Part shown: positions 33,393 to 42,029 of the stretch, in pieces | Numbering within the stretch: the stretch's first letter is position 1 | How the letters are laid out: the number at the start of each line of letters is the position of its first letter | Source: Loktanella sp. | GTDB lineage: Bacteria > Pseudomonadota > Alphaproteobacteria > Rhodobacterales > Rhodobacteraceae | DNA: 58,435 nt | Direction: 5' to 3' | Assembly: GCA_024686085.1 (NCBI GenBank) | Contig: JAIBDT010000010.1 | Coordinates: forward strand, 1-58,435 | Program-made: the position numbers and the translations under genes | Notes under the pieces: generated by a model | Told to the model about the DNA's origin: nothing | The model's database searches: none | Seen by the model: only the letters and a program-made list of their open reading frames with translations

Positions 33393-36300
33393 ATGTCAGC
33401 GATTGAATTCGTTGTCCGTGGAGACACGGGCGTTTTAGAGCGTGGAACCGTTGCCGGTGTTGGTGGCGATACTTCTATTACAGTCGGTGCAGGGCAGGAT
33501 ATTTCCCTGAACCTGAGCCGTAACAACATCCTTTCATATGTGCGTAACGGCCAAGCCTTGCAGATCACATTGGTTGATGGGCAGACAATCACGATTGAGG
33601 GTTTCTTCTCTCCTGAGGGTGTTGTTGAGAACGAATTGTTCATCTCGGCAAATAGCGAATTGGCGCAGGTCGATTTGGTCGCTGGTGAAGGTGATCTTCT
33701 CTATGCGCAATATGTGGACTCGGATTCATTCGGTAAGTGGAGCCCTGACGACGATCTGTACTTTGTCCGCGGTTCTGAAGTTCAGATTGCAGGCGTTGAG
33801 GTTGCAGACGCTGAAGCTGGCATGTTGTTCACGCCTTTGCTTGGTGGTCTCGCTGGTTTGTCTCCTTTGGCGATGGGGGCTGCTGCGGCTGGTGTCGCTG
33901 GTGCCGCGGCCTTGGTTGCTGGGCGTGACGACAAGGATGGAACGGATCCAACTGATCCGAGAGAGCCGACGGACCCAACCGATCCGACGGACCCAACTGA
34001 TCCGACGGACCCAACTGACCCTGTCGATCCTCTTGTGGTTGAGATCACATCTGGCACGCAGGGTGTTGGGCATGTTGTTGATGGCGACGATTATTCAGAC
34101 GGTATTGATATCGGCGGTACAGGCACGCCTGGTGCGTCTGGTGTGATCACTGTTGGTGGCGTGTCCCAGAACGTCGAGGTCGACGGGCAGGGCCATTGGA
34201 ACGTCAATTTTGCAAATGGCGAATTGCCGGATGGCGACTATATTGCTGACATTAGTGTAACGCTGACCCAAGGTGGTCAGTCCGTTACGGCTGTTGATAA
34301 GCTGGACGTCGACACAGTTGTTGATGTCAGCGTTGATGTTGATGCTGTTGAAGGCGACGGTATCGTAAGCTTTGAAGAAGAATCCAATGGCGTGACGCTG
34401 ACTGGTTCTACGGATCCAAACACAACTGTTGTCGTGACAATCGATGATGTTGATTACAACGCTGTTGTCACTGGTGGCAGCTGGTCGCTTGATCTGGATG
34501 CGGGTGTGATTGCACAGGGTCAGTACGACCTTGAAGTCACTGTCACTGCGACAGATGAATATGGCAACACAGGCTCCGCGACTGACTTTGTGGCAATCGA
34601 CACTGTTACAGATGTGACTGTTGATATCTCTGCTGCGGGCGGTGACGGCACTGTTAATCGTGATGAGCATCCAAACGGCGTCGCCGTCAGTGGTGTTGCC
34701 GAAGCAAATGCAAGTGTTGAAGTCTCGCTTGGCGAATATGCGTCCCATACTGTTCAGGCGGATGGTAATGGTGCATGGACCTACACGTTCCCTGCAGGCG
34801 TGGTTCCGACAGGCACGACCGATGTGCAGGTAACTGCGGTTTCAACTGATGCGGTAGGTAATACTGCGACCGCATCTGGCATGGTTCACATTGATACAGA
34901 CCTTGACGTTGGCATCGATACGTCCGGTGTCGAAGGTGACGGTACTGTCAACATCCTAGAGCACAGCAACGGCGTTGTGTTGTCTGGTACGGCGGATGCG
35001 GGCGCATCTGTCACGGTCACATTCGGCACAGGCACACGCATGATGACCGCTGACGCGGATGGTAACTGGTCTGCGAACTGGAACACGACTGAAGTGCCAC
35101 GCGGCAATGATGTCAACGCACCAGTCACGGTTGTTGCGCGCGATGATGCGGGTAACGTGTCAACGACATCTGCAACAGTTCACATTGATACAGTGATCGA
35201 CGTAAATGTTGATACAAGTGCCGTTGGTGGCATTGATAACGTCGTGAACGGTAATGAGCACCCTGACGGTGTAACATTGACGGGCTTTGCTCCGGGTGCG
35301 GATACGGTTAGCGTCAACTTTGGCGGTGCTGTTCATAACAACGTATCTGTCAATGCAGACGGGTCTTGGTCCAGCTTCTATGCGACAGGCGAGTTCACCA
35401 CAGGTGAAGAAACCGTGCCAGTCAGCGTTGTCGCAACAGATGCCGCAGGAAACCGCGACACAGCGTCCGGGTCCATTGTGGTTGATACTTTTGTGAACCG
35501 CCTTGCAAATGCGCCAGGTCAGGTTGAAGGCAACGATGTTGTGAACCGTGCAGAAGCATCTGACGGCATCACGCTAAACGGTGTTGTCGAGGAAGGTTCG
35601 CGTGTTTTTGTTACCCTTGAGGGCACAGAGCGCGAAGCATCGGTTGATGGCAACGGCAACTGGTCGGTGACATTTGAAGCAGGCGAAATCCCTGTGATGG
35701 ATGATGCGACTGTGGTCACAATTCGTGCCGTCGATGCCGCAGGCAACGAGGCCGAGATCACCGATACGTTCCACATTGATACCGACGCACCTGAGGCGGC
35801 TGATATTGAATCGGTCACGACTGCCGATACGGCAACCCGCGGCTTCTCTATGTTGAACGTGGAGACAGGTGAAACTGTTGATGTCACCGAGTTTGTGAAT
35901 GGCTCTGATGATGCCGCAACCGACGTTGCAGGGGGCTCTTATGTGAACCCGTTGAACGGCGAATTGCAGCATTTGTTCGAGAGCGGCGCGGAAGTGCCCG
36001 ATGGTAGCCACCTTGTGGTCACCAACACGGACACTGCAGGCAACACCAATTCAACACTTGTTGTCCTCGACGAGGACGGTAATTCGGTTGTGGACATGGG
36101 TGCAGGCGCGCTTGATAACTTCAACATAGGCGCAATTGACCTAGAGTTTGCCGATGACAGCGAACTGACATTGTCTGTCGCTGATCTGGAAGCCCTGTCT
36201 GCAAACGACAACAGCTTGATTGTTCACGGCGGCACGGATGACAGCGTGACGTTGAATGGCACTGCGACGCTGAAGTCTGGTGATGACGCGACACGCGAGA

Positions 36301-36395
36301 TCAACGGTCAGCAATACGATGTTTACAATGTCGGGGATAACGGTGGTGAGTTGATCATCAGCCAAGATATTGATTTCCATCAGTCGGTTATCTGA
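33393..36395 (+). CDS. BapA/LapA-like Ig-repeat surface adhesin
   Basis: A 1000-residue secreted protein without an N-terminal Sec signal. Residues 1-150 resemble the BapA-prefix domain (VLERGTVAGVGGDTSITVGA, GQTITIEGFFSPEG). A hydrophobic Ala/Gly-rich stretch at about 155-180 (a candidate retention plug) is followed by an acidic Thr-Asp-Pro repeat linker at 185-213. Six Ig-like domains of about 95 residues follow (215-795), each with a pattern like GDGTVNRDEHPNGVAVSG and ending in IDT. The C-terminal 200 residues are non-repetitive and Asp-rich, with a likely type I secretion signal. It is followed by its own TolC, ABC and HlyD genes. It should mediate attachment or biofilm. RTX nonapeptides are not evident, and LapG/LapD control genes are absent. 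Confidence 0.85.
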   Translation: MSAIEFVVRGDTGVLERGTVAGVGGDTSITVGAGQDISLNLSRNNILSYVRNGQALQITLVDGQTITIEGFFSPEGVVENELFISANSELAQVDLVAGEGDLLYAQYVDSDSFGKWSPDDDLYFVRGSEVQIAGVEVADAEAGMLFTPLLGGLAGLSPLAMGAAAAGVAGAAALVAGRDDKDGTDPTDPREPTDPTDPTDPTDPTDPTDPVDPLVVEITSGTQGVGHVVDGDDYSDGIDIGGTGTPGASGVITVGGVSQNVEVDGQGHWNVNFANGELPDGDYIADISVTLTQGGQSVTAVDKLDVDTVVDVSVDVDAVEGDGIVSFEEESNGVTLTGSTDPNTTVVVTIDDVDYNAVVTGGSWSLDLDAGVIAQGQYDLEVTVTATDEYGNTGSATDFVAIDTVTDVTVDISAAGGDGTVNRDEHPNGVAVSGVAEANASVEVSLGEYASHTVQADGNGAWTYTFPAGVVPTGTTDVQVTAVSTDAVGNTATASGMVHIDTDLDVGIDTSGVEGDGTVNILEHSNGVVLSGTADAGASVTVTFGTGTRMMTADADGNWSANWNTTEVPRGNDVNAPVTVVARDDAGNVSTTSATVHIDTVIDVNVDTSAVGGIDNVVNGNEHPDGVTLTGFAPGADTVSVNFGGAVHNNVSVNADGSWSSFYATGEFTTGEETVPVSVVATDAAGNRDTASGSIVVDTFVNRLANAPGQVEGNDVVNRAEASDGITLNGVVEEGSRVFVTLEGTEREASVDGNGNWSVTFEAGEIPVMDDATVVTIRAVDAAGNEAEITDTFHIDTDAPEAADIESVTTADTATRGFSMLNVETGETVDVTEFVNGSDDAATDVAGGSYVNPLNGELQHLFESGAEVPDGSHLVVTNTDTAGNTNSTLVVLDEDGNSVVDMGAGALDNFNIGAIDLEFADDSELTLSVADLEALSANDNSLIVHGGTDDSVTLNGTATLKSGDDATREINGQQYDVYNVGDNGGELIISQDIDFHQSVI
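33968..34021 (+). repeat. 18-bp tandem repeat coding the Asp-Pro-Thr linker
   Basis: Three near-identical 18-bp units (GACGGACCCAACYGATCC), flanked by diverged copies on both sides. They encode (T)DPTDP repeats in the adhesin stalk. Repeat number could change by slippage in steps of six residues without breaking frame. Confidence 0.85.
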
Positions 36396-36406
36396 AACTG
36401 ACGAAA

Positions 36407-36432
36407 CACGGGCCGGCAACGACCGGCCCGTG
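36407..36432 (+). terminator. Strong GC stem-loop between adhesin and tolC genes
   Basis: A perfect 10-bp stem CACGGGCCGG / CCGGCCCGTG with a 6-nt loop, 12 bases after the adhesin stop. No T-tract follows, so it is a leaky terminator or mRNA stabiliser that could keep adhesin transcripts more abundant than those of the exporter. Confidence 0.6.
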
Positions 36433-36472
36433 ACCCCTTGGCACAATAATAATATCGGCGGGGCATGGCGCA

Positions 36473-37798
36473 GTGAATGGACGGGACAGCTTTAAACTAA
36501 TCACAACGGGATGTGTTGTTGCACTTCTGTCCGGCTGCATGGGCGCGGATATGATGGCAACGGGCCCATTGTCGATGTTTGGCGCTGACAAATCCACAGC
36601 GGATGCAGCGCCCGAGCGCGTTCTCGATTCCCAAATGGAAAATGGCGCCCAATCAGAAATTATCGAAGGCCTGTTGAACCGCCGTTCTGTGCTGGCGTCC
36701 GGTCCTTATGCCCAAGTTGCTAATGCCGTCCTTGCCGCGAACTCCCGCGCTGCAGAGGCTGATTTACGTGCCGCGAAATTGCGCGCAGAGGCCCGTGCGA
36801 ACAACTGGCTGCCAACACTTGGTCCGTCGGTTTCTTTGTCGTCACTTGGCGATGTTGTGACCTCGCTGGTTGTCGAGCAGGTCTTGTTTGACAATGGCCG
36901 CAAGAAGGCCGAGCGCGACTATGCTGCTGCTGATGTTGAGGTCGCCGCCGTAAATCTTGCCCAAGATACCAATGACCGCGTTTTGGCGGGGCTAGAGTTG
37001 TATCTTTCCGCGCAAGCCGCGACAGCCAAAGCCAACGTCAATATGGCCGCTTTAGAGAAGATGGAGCGTTACGAATACGTCATGTCCGAGCGTGTCAAAG
37101 GCGGGGTGTCGTCCCGTGTTGATATGCTTGTCGTCCAGCAAAAAGTAAACCAGATGCGGTCTGACATGGCGTCCGACCAAGAAAAGGCCACGGCGGCTAT
37201 GTCAGAACTGGGCGCGATGACCGCAGCCCCGCTGACAGGTGTCACTGGCCTATCGACATTGAACGACGGCAACGTCGATAGCACCCCGTTGACGGTGCTC
37301 AAAGCGCGCGCTGAAAGCAGCCGCGCTATCGCCGAAGCCACAGCCGCCCGCGCAGGTTTCCTCCCCAGCCTGACCGCGGGGGGCGATGTTTCCGGCGGCG
37401 GTGGTCTTGGTCTTGCACTGGGTGCGGCCAACGGTTTGGGCTTTGGTACAGGGGCCTCGCTAAAGGCCGTGGATGCCCAAAAGGCCGCAGTTGCTGCCCG
37501 CGTGGGTCAAGTGCAGGAAGACGCCAACCGGTCCTTGCGTGCATTAGAGGGCGAATTGGCGTCCTTGCAGCGCAAAGCAGCACAGTCCCAGACGCTGGCC
37601 GATCAAGCGGCCGCAAACTATGATATTTATGCCGAGCAACAGCGTGCGGGCCAACGTGCCGTGCCTGATGTTGTCGGCATTTTCGAGACAAAAGTGCGCA
37701 CCGAACGCGAAGCGGTGTCTCTCAAGTATGAGATCGCACGGGTAATGTTAAAGATCGCGGCCCTAAAGGGCACATTGGTAAATGGTGAACAGATATGA
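36473..37798 (+). CDS. TolC-family outer membrane channel, lipoprotein type
   Basis: A 441-residue outer-membrane factor for type I secretion. It starts at GTG 36473. The signal KLITTGCVVALLSGC has a good lipobox with Cys22. Two long coiled-coil regions (about 75-230 and 270-420) rich in Ala, Glu, Lys and Arg form the periplasmic tunnel. FDNGRKKAERDYAAADVEVA is the family's beta-to-helix element. The stop overlaps the ABC gene by ATGA, so the exporter is built as one operon with the adhesin. Confidence 0.85.
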   Translation: MNGRDSFKLITTGCVVALLSGCMGADMMATGPLSMFGADKSTADAAPERVLDSQMENGAQSEIIEGLLNRRSVLASGPYAQVANAVLAANSRAAEADLRAAKLRAEARANNWLPTLGPSVSLSSLGDVVTSLVVEQVLFDNGRKKAERDYAAADVEVAAVNLAQDTNDRVLAGLELYLSAQAATAKANVNMAALEKMERYEYVMSERVKGGVSSRVDMLVVQQKVNQMRSDMASDQEKATAAMSELGAMTAAPLTGVTGLSTLNDGNVDSTPLTVLKARAESSRAIAEATAARAGFLPSLTAGGDVSGGGGLGLALGAANGLGFGTGASLKAVDAQKAAVAARVGQVQEDANRSLRALEGELASLQRKAAQSQTLADQAAANYDIYAEQQRAGQRAVPDVVGIFETKVRTEREAVSLKYEIARVMLKIAALKGTLVNGEQI

Positions 37799-40050
37799 CC
37801 GGTCCTGTATTGGCTTTTGACATCAATGTGACACGCGGCGGTAAGTTAACGCGCGTTTCCAAAGACGATATCCTGAGATCAGATGCGTCCGAAGAGCCAG
37901 TGGATACTGCACCTGCGATGCAAAAACCCACATCGCGCTTTTCTGATAAAGCCGTCGCACGGGCCGAAATCGCCTCGCTTTACGCGGGCCTTTTGGGTGT
38001 AGAATTGCAAAAGACCGACCTGCTGGAGCGTTTGACCGCTGACAGTGGTAGCGATTTGTCTTCGGACGCTATTTCGGCTGCGTTATCCCGCGTTGGTCTG
38101 GTCGCCAAAGTATCAAAGATGCGCGCAGCCAAGCCTGCCATGTGGCCTGCATTGGCCGAAATGACATCTGGTCAGGTGATCCTTGTGTTGGCTCAAGAGG
38201 GCGACACGCTGACGATCTATGACACCACGTGTAGTGACAATAAGGCCGAAGTGCCTGTTGCTGAATTCATGCCAGTTTTCACGGGCCATATTATCCGTGC
38301 TGATGTCGCGGTCGAGGAACTGTCCCGCCGTCACGCGGCCAAAGGCAAGGACGAGCATTGGTTCTGGGGCAAGATCAAAAGCTACCGCCGTATCATTTTT
38401 GAGGTCGCGTTGGGCTCTTTTGTGGCCAACTTGTTGGCTGTCGCTGTCGCATTGTTTTCATTGCAGGTTTATGACCGCGTGATCCCGCACCAGTCGATTG
38501 CGACCTTGTGGGTGCTCGCCCTTGGCGCTGGTCTGGCGATGTTGCTCGAGGCGTTTTTGCGCATTGCACGCGCCCGCTTGATGGATGGCGCTGGTCGCCG
38601 GATTGAATTGCAAATTCAAGAGCTTCTGATGGATAAGCTGTTGGGTATGCAGTCGGGCCAGAAGGGGCAGACGCCCTCTGGCACCTTTGCTGCCGTGCGT
38701 GAGTTTTCTGCTATCCGCGAGTTCTTTACGGCCTCGACAATCGGCACGCTGACCGACCTGCCGTTCATCGTTTTGTTTCTTGCCCTTGTCGCGTCAATCG
38801 GTGGCAACGTTGTTTGGGTGTTGTTCATTGGCGGCATCCTGATGGTGCTACCGTCGTTCTTTATGCAGCGTAAAATGATGGAATTGACGATGGCCACGCA
38901 GGGCGCATCGACCAAATCCAGCCGTTTGTTGCACGAGGCGATTTATGATGCCGACACGATCAAAGCGCAACGCGGCGAAGACCGTTTTCGTCGCATCTGG
39001 TCTGAATTGACCGCGCTGTCATCGCTTGCCACGTCCGAGCAGCGCAAGCTGGCGACGACACTGACGTTCTGGTCCCAAGGCGTGCAGCAGGCGACCTATG
39101 TCTCTGCCGTTGTTGTGGGTACGTTTATGGTTTTCCAAGGCCAGTTCACCGTTGGCACGATTATTGCGGTGGGTATTTTGACCTCGCGCACATTGGGTCC
39201 ATTGACCCAGTTGGCAGGCACTTTGGCCCGTTGGGCGAACGTGAAAGCGGCTCTAGAAGCGCTAGACAAGATCGCAGACGCCCCGCAAGACACCGAAGAG
39301 GGCCGCAGCTATTTGCGCCGCGAGACCTTACAAGGTGCGTTTGAATTGCGCGAAGTGTCTTACACATATGACGAGGGCAGTAACGCCACGATCGACATTC
39401 CTGCCTTGTCTATTAAGGCGGGTCAGCATGTCGCAATTTTGGGCTCTAACGGGTCCGGTAAGTCCACATTGCTAAAGGTGTTGTCTGGTTTGCACCGACC
39501 AACGTCCGGCCGCATTTTGATTGATGGCGTTGATATGGGTCAGGTTATGGCCCGCGATTTGCGCCGTGGCATTGGCTATCTGTCCCAAGAGGTCCGTCTG
39601 TTTGCAGGCACCTTGCGTGAGAACCTGAACCTGACATTGCTTGAGCGTGATGACGAGCGTTTGCTGGCTGCGTTGGATTTTTCCGGTCTTGGTCCGTTTG
39701 TGCGCAATCACCCGAAGGGTCTGGATCTTGAAATCCGTGACGGTGGCGAGGGCCTTTCGATCGGTCAGCGTCAGTCGATTGGCTGGGCGCGTTTGTGGTT
39801 GCAGGACCCTAAGGTTTGCTTGCTTGACGAGCCGACAGCGGCCTTGGATCAGACTTTGGAAAAGACACTTGTCAGCCGTCTTGAGACTTGGCTGGAAGGG
39901 CGCACCGCGATTATCGCGACGCACCGTGTTCCGATTTTGCAGCTCACAGATCGCACGATGATCTTGCAGAACGGACGACTAACCGTGGACGGCCCGCGCG
40001 ATCAAGTGCTGGCCCATATGCGCGGCAATAAAAACAAGGCGGCAAGCTAA
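37795..40050 (+). CDS. Type I secretion ABC transporter (LapB/HlyB-like)
   Basis: A 751-residue fused membrane and ATPase subunit. The N-terminal 50-180 region has the C39-peptidase-like fold, but the catalytic Cys is not seen, as in exporters of RTX and Lap-type substrates. The membrane domain covers about 200-470 (ANLLAVAVALFSLQVYDRVI; TDLPFIVLFLALV). The ATPase has Walker A GSNGSGKST at about residue 550, signature LSIGQRQ and Walker B VCLLDEPTAALD near 673. Start ATGA overlaps tolC, and the stop TAA shares its A with hlyD's ATG. Confidence 0.94.
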   Translation: MTGPVLAFDINVTRGGKLTRVSKDDILRSDASEEPVDTAPAMQKPTSRFSDKAVARAEIASLYAGLLGVELQKTDLLERLTADSGSDLSSDAISAALSRVGLVAKVSKMRAAKPAMWPALAEMTSGQVILVLAQEGDTLTIYDTTCSDNKAEVPVAEFMPVFTGHIIRADVAVEELSRRHAAKGKDEHWFWGKIKSYRRIIFEVALGSFVANLLAVAVALFSLQVYDRVIPHQSIATLWVLALGAGLAMLLEAFLRIARARLMDGAGRRIELQIQELLMDKLLGMQSGQKGQTPSGTFAAVREFSAIREFFTASTIGTLTDLPFIVLFLALVASIGGNVVWVLFIGGILMVLPSFFMQRKMMELTMATQGASTKSSRLLHEAIYDADTIKAQRGEDRFRRIWSELTALSSLATSEQRKLATTLTFWSQGVQQATYVSAVVVGTFMVFQGQFTVGTIIAVGILTSRTLGPLTQLAGTLARWANVKAALEALDKIADAPQDTEEGRSYLRRETLQGAFELREVSYTYDEGSNATIDIPALSIKAGQHVAILGSNGSGKSTLLKVLSGLHRPTSGRILIDGVDMGQVMARDLRRGIGYLSQEVRLFAGTLRENLNLTLLERDDERLLAALDFSGLGPFVRNHPKGLDLEIRDGGEGLSIGQRQSIGWARLWLQDPKVCLLDEPTAALDQTLEKTLVSRLETWLEGRTAIIATHRVPILQLTDRTMILQNGRLTVDGPRDQVLAHMRGNKNKAAS

Positions 40051-41219
40051 TGGCAACCATCGACGCAGAATTCTCGGGTCGTATGCGCGGCTCTTCCATG
40101 ACGATTTGGCTTGTGGGGGCCACGGTCCTGCTGTTCATTATCTGGGCGAAATTTGCGTGGCTGGACGAGATCGTACGTGCTGACGGCGAGGTTGTATCGG
40201 CCTCCAAACCACAGATTATCCAAAACCTTGAGGGTGGTATTCTCGCAGAGCTTCTGGTCTCTGAGGGTGATATTGTTCAGACTGGTGATGTGCTTGTCCG
40301 TTTGCGCGGCACGGGGTTTCAGACCTCTGTGGCTGATCTTGAGGATCAAATTCTTGCCGCAGAAATCCGCCGGTTACGTCTGGTTGCCGAAATGGAAGGC
40401 GCCTTTGACTTTGACGTCCCTGACGAGATTGCGGCCCGTAGCCCCAATATGGTCGCCTCCGAGCGCGCGCTGTTGAATGCTCGCCAGTCCGATTACGTCA
40501 GTAAGTTGGAAGGTGCGCGCCGCGTGAAGGCCGAGACGGCCCGCGAGTTGGCGTTGATGGAAGATATGCTAAAGCGCGAGATCGTCGCTTTGACCGAGAC
40601 CACAAAGGCCCGCAAAGCCAATGCTGACGCTGACATCCGTTATAACGAGATTGTCACGGGCGCCGAGTTGGAACGCGCGAGCGCATTTTCGGAAACCTTG
40701 CAAGAGTTAGCCCAGTTGGGGCAGAGCCTGCGGATGGCCAATGATTAGCTTTCCCGCACCGTCATTACCTCGCCGATGCGCGGCATTGTCAATTCGCTGG
40801 GGATTACAACTATTGGCGGTGTTGTCCGCCCGGGTGAAGAGATTGCACAGATCACACCTTTGGGTGACGAGTTGTTTGTGGAGGCGCAGGTCAAGGTATC
40901 TGACGTTGCCAACGTTATTCCGGGCCAAGATGCGACGATCAAGTTCAGTGCCTATGACTACACAATCTATGGCAGCCTGTCTGGCAAGGTTCAGTTCATC
41001 TCGGCTGATACGTTCAAAGACGAGCGCCGCCCTGACATCGCGCCGCACTACAAGGTGACGGTTGCGGTTGATCTAGAGAACCTTGATGCCCGTCAGCGAC
41101 AGATCGCAATTCGCCCCGGTTTGCAGGCCTCTGTCGAGTTGCACACGGGTGAAAAGACCGTGCTGCATTATCTCACAAAGCCGCTGTATCGTTCGCGTGA
41201 GGCTTTGCACGAGCCATAG
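40050..41219 (+). pseudogene. HlyD-family membrane fusion protein interrupted by an in-frame amber codon
   Basis: Periplasmic adaptor of the type I exporter. The first part (232 residues) has a membrane anchor at about 11-31, the lipoyl half (IIQNLEGGILAELLVSEGDI) and a coiled-coil hairpin, then stops at TAG 40746-40748. Downstream, in the same frame, the protein continues without a gap with LSRTVITSPMRGIVNSLG (second lipoyl half), then beta-barrel and C-terminal end at 41219. In the family the coil normally flows straight into this LxRTxIxSPxxGxV motif, so TAG replaces one sense codon (CAG or AAG would do). The internal ATG 40776 lacks a ribosome site. Without suppression the exporter should fail. 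A sequencing error is the other option. Confidence 0.88.
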
Positions 41220-41306
41220 GTCAAATCTATCTTGCCGCCACGTTTTGTTTGATTTTGGCGCGCGGTTTGCTCAACATCTGTCCTAAGTTCACTTAGGAGC
41301 GTTGCC

Positions 41307-42029
41307 ATGATCCCGACTTTACGTGTTTTGATGCATATGGGCAGTCTGCAAAGGCTACTGCCCTTTTGGCTGACTGGCATGGCCGCGTTGATTTACTGGT
41401 TTCATCCGGTCCTGATTTTGGCGCTGATCTACGGCGCGGTTGTGCAATTTGTTGTCGAATACGTCATGCACCGCTTTCTCTATCACCGCGAACCACCAAC
41501 CGAGCAGTCGGTGTTTAACGATCTCTACCGCAGTCATATCGGACATCACGAGTTTCCCAATAAGCCCGAGTTTTTCACCGGCGACGATCATTGGTATGCA
41601 GTCCGTTTCGGGCTGACCTCGATCGCGCTGCATTTTGTGGTATTGTGGCCGTTTTTCGGGGCTGGTTGGGCGATTTTGTTCCCTGTCGTTGCGATTTTTG
41701 TGGGCTCAATCAGTGCTTTCACGTTTTATGAATACTGCCACACGTTGGCGCATTTGCGCGTGCCTAAGGGCTGGTTTGGTGAGCGTGTAACGCGGTCGCA
41801 TATGGCGCACCACTTCCAAGACCATCACGCAACGTTCCATGTCAGTTTTGGCATGGGCTGGATCGACAGATTGTTTGGCACGCCCCATGACCGCGAGGCG
41901 GCGCGTGCCCGTTTTGATCGCAAGACGATGTTATCGCTGGGCATGGACCCCGACGATTTGCGCCTTGTGACAGCGCGCAAGGCTTACGGTGTCAGCGGCA
42001 CGTCTAGGTCACAGCCGCCCGTGTCTTGA
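41307..42029 (+). CDS. Fatty acid hydroxylase/sterol desaturase-superfamily protein
   Basis: A 240-residue membrane di-iron oxygenase. The His boxes are visible: HRFLYH near residue 55, HIGHHEFP near 78, and HMAHHFQDHH near 165, with a further EYCHTLAH at 148. Several hydrophobic segments lie in between. Members hydroxylate or desaturate lipids, carotenoids or sterols; the substrate is unknown. It is 88 bases after hlyD, probably a separate unit, and its 3' end overlaps convergent kynU by 26 bases. Confidence 0.85.
   Translation: MIPTLRVLMHMGSLQRLLPFWLTGMAALIYWFHPVLILALIYGAVVQFVVEYVMHRFLYHREPPTEQSVFNDLYRSHIGHHEFPNKPEFFTGDDHWYAVRFGLTSIALHFVVLWPFFGAGWAILFPVVAIFVGSISAFTFYEYCHTLAHLRVPKGWFGERVTRSHMAHHFQDHHATFHVSFGMGWIDRLFGTPHDREAARARFDRKTMLSLGMDPDDLRLVTARKAYGVSGTSRSQPPVS

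Noticed and set aside
33960-34025. CRISPR-like repeats
   Set aside because: They are contiguous 18-bp in-frame coding repeats without spacers.
34095-34748. 217-codon antisense frame in the adhesin
   Set aside because: It arises from the repetitive low-stop composition of the Ig-repeat coding strand.
40746-40748. TAG as a recoded amino acid (pyrrolysine or programmed readthrough)
   Set aside because: No pyrrolysine genes or readthrough context are visible; a nonsense mutation or base-call error is simpler.
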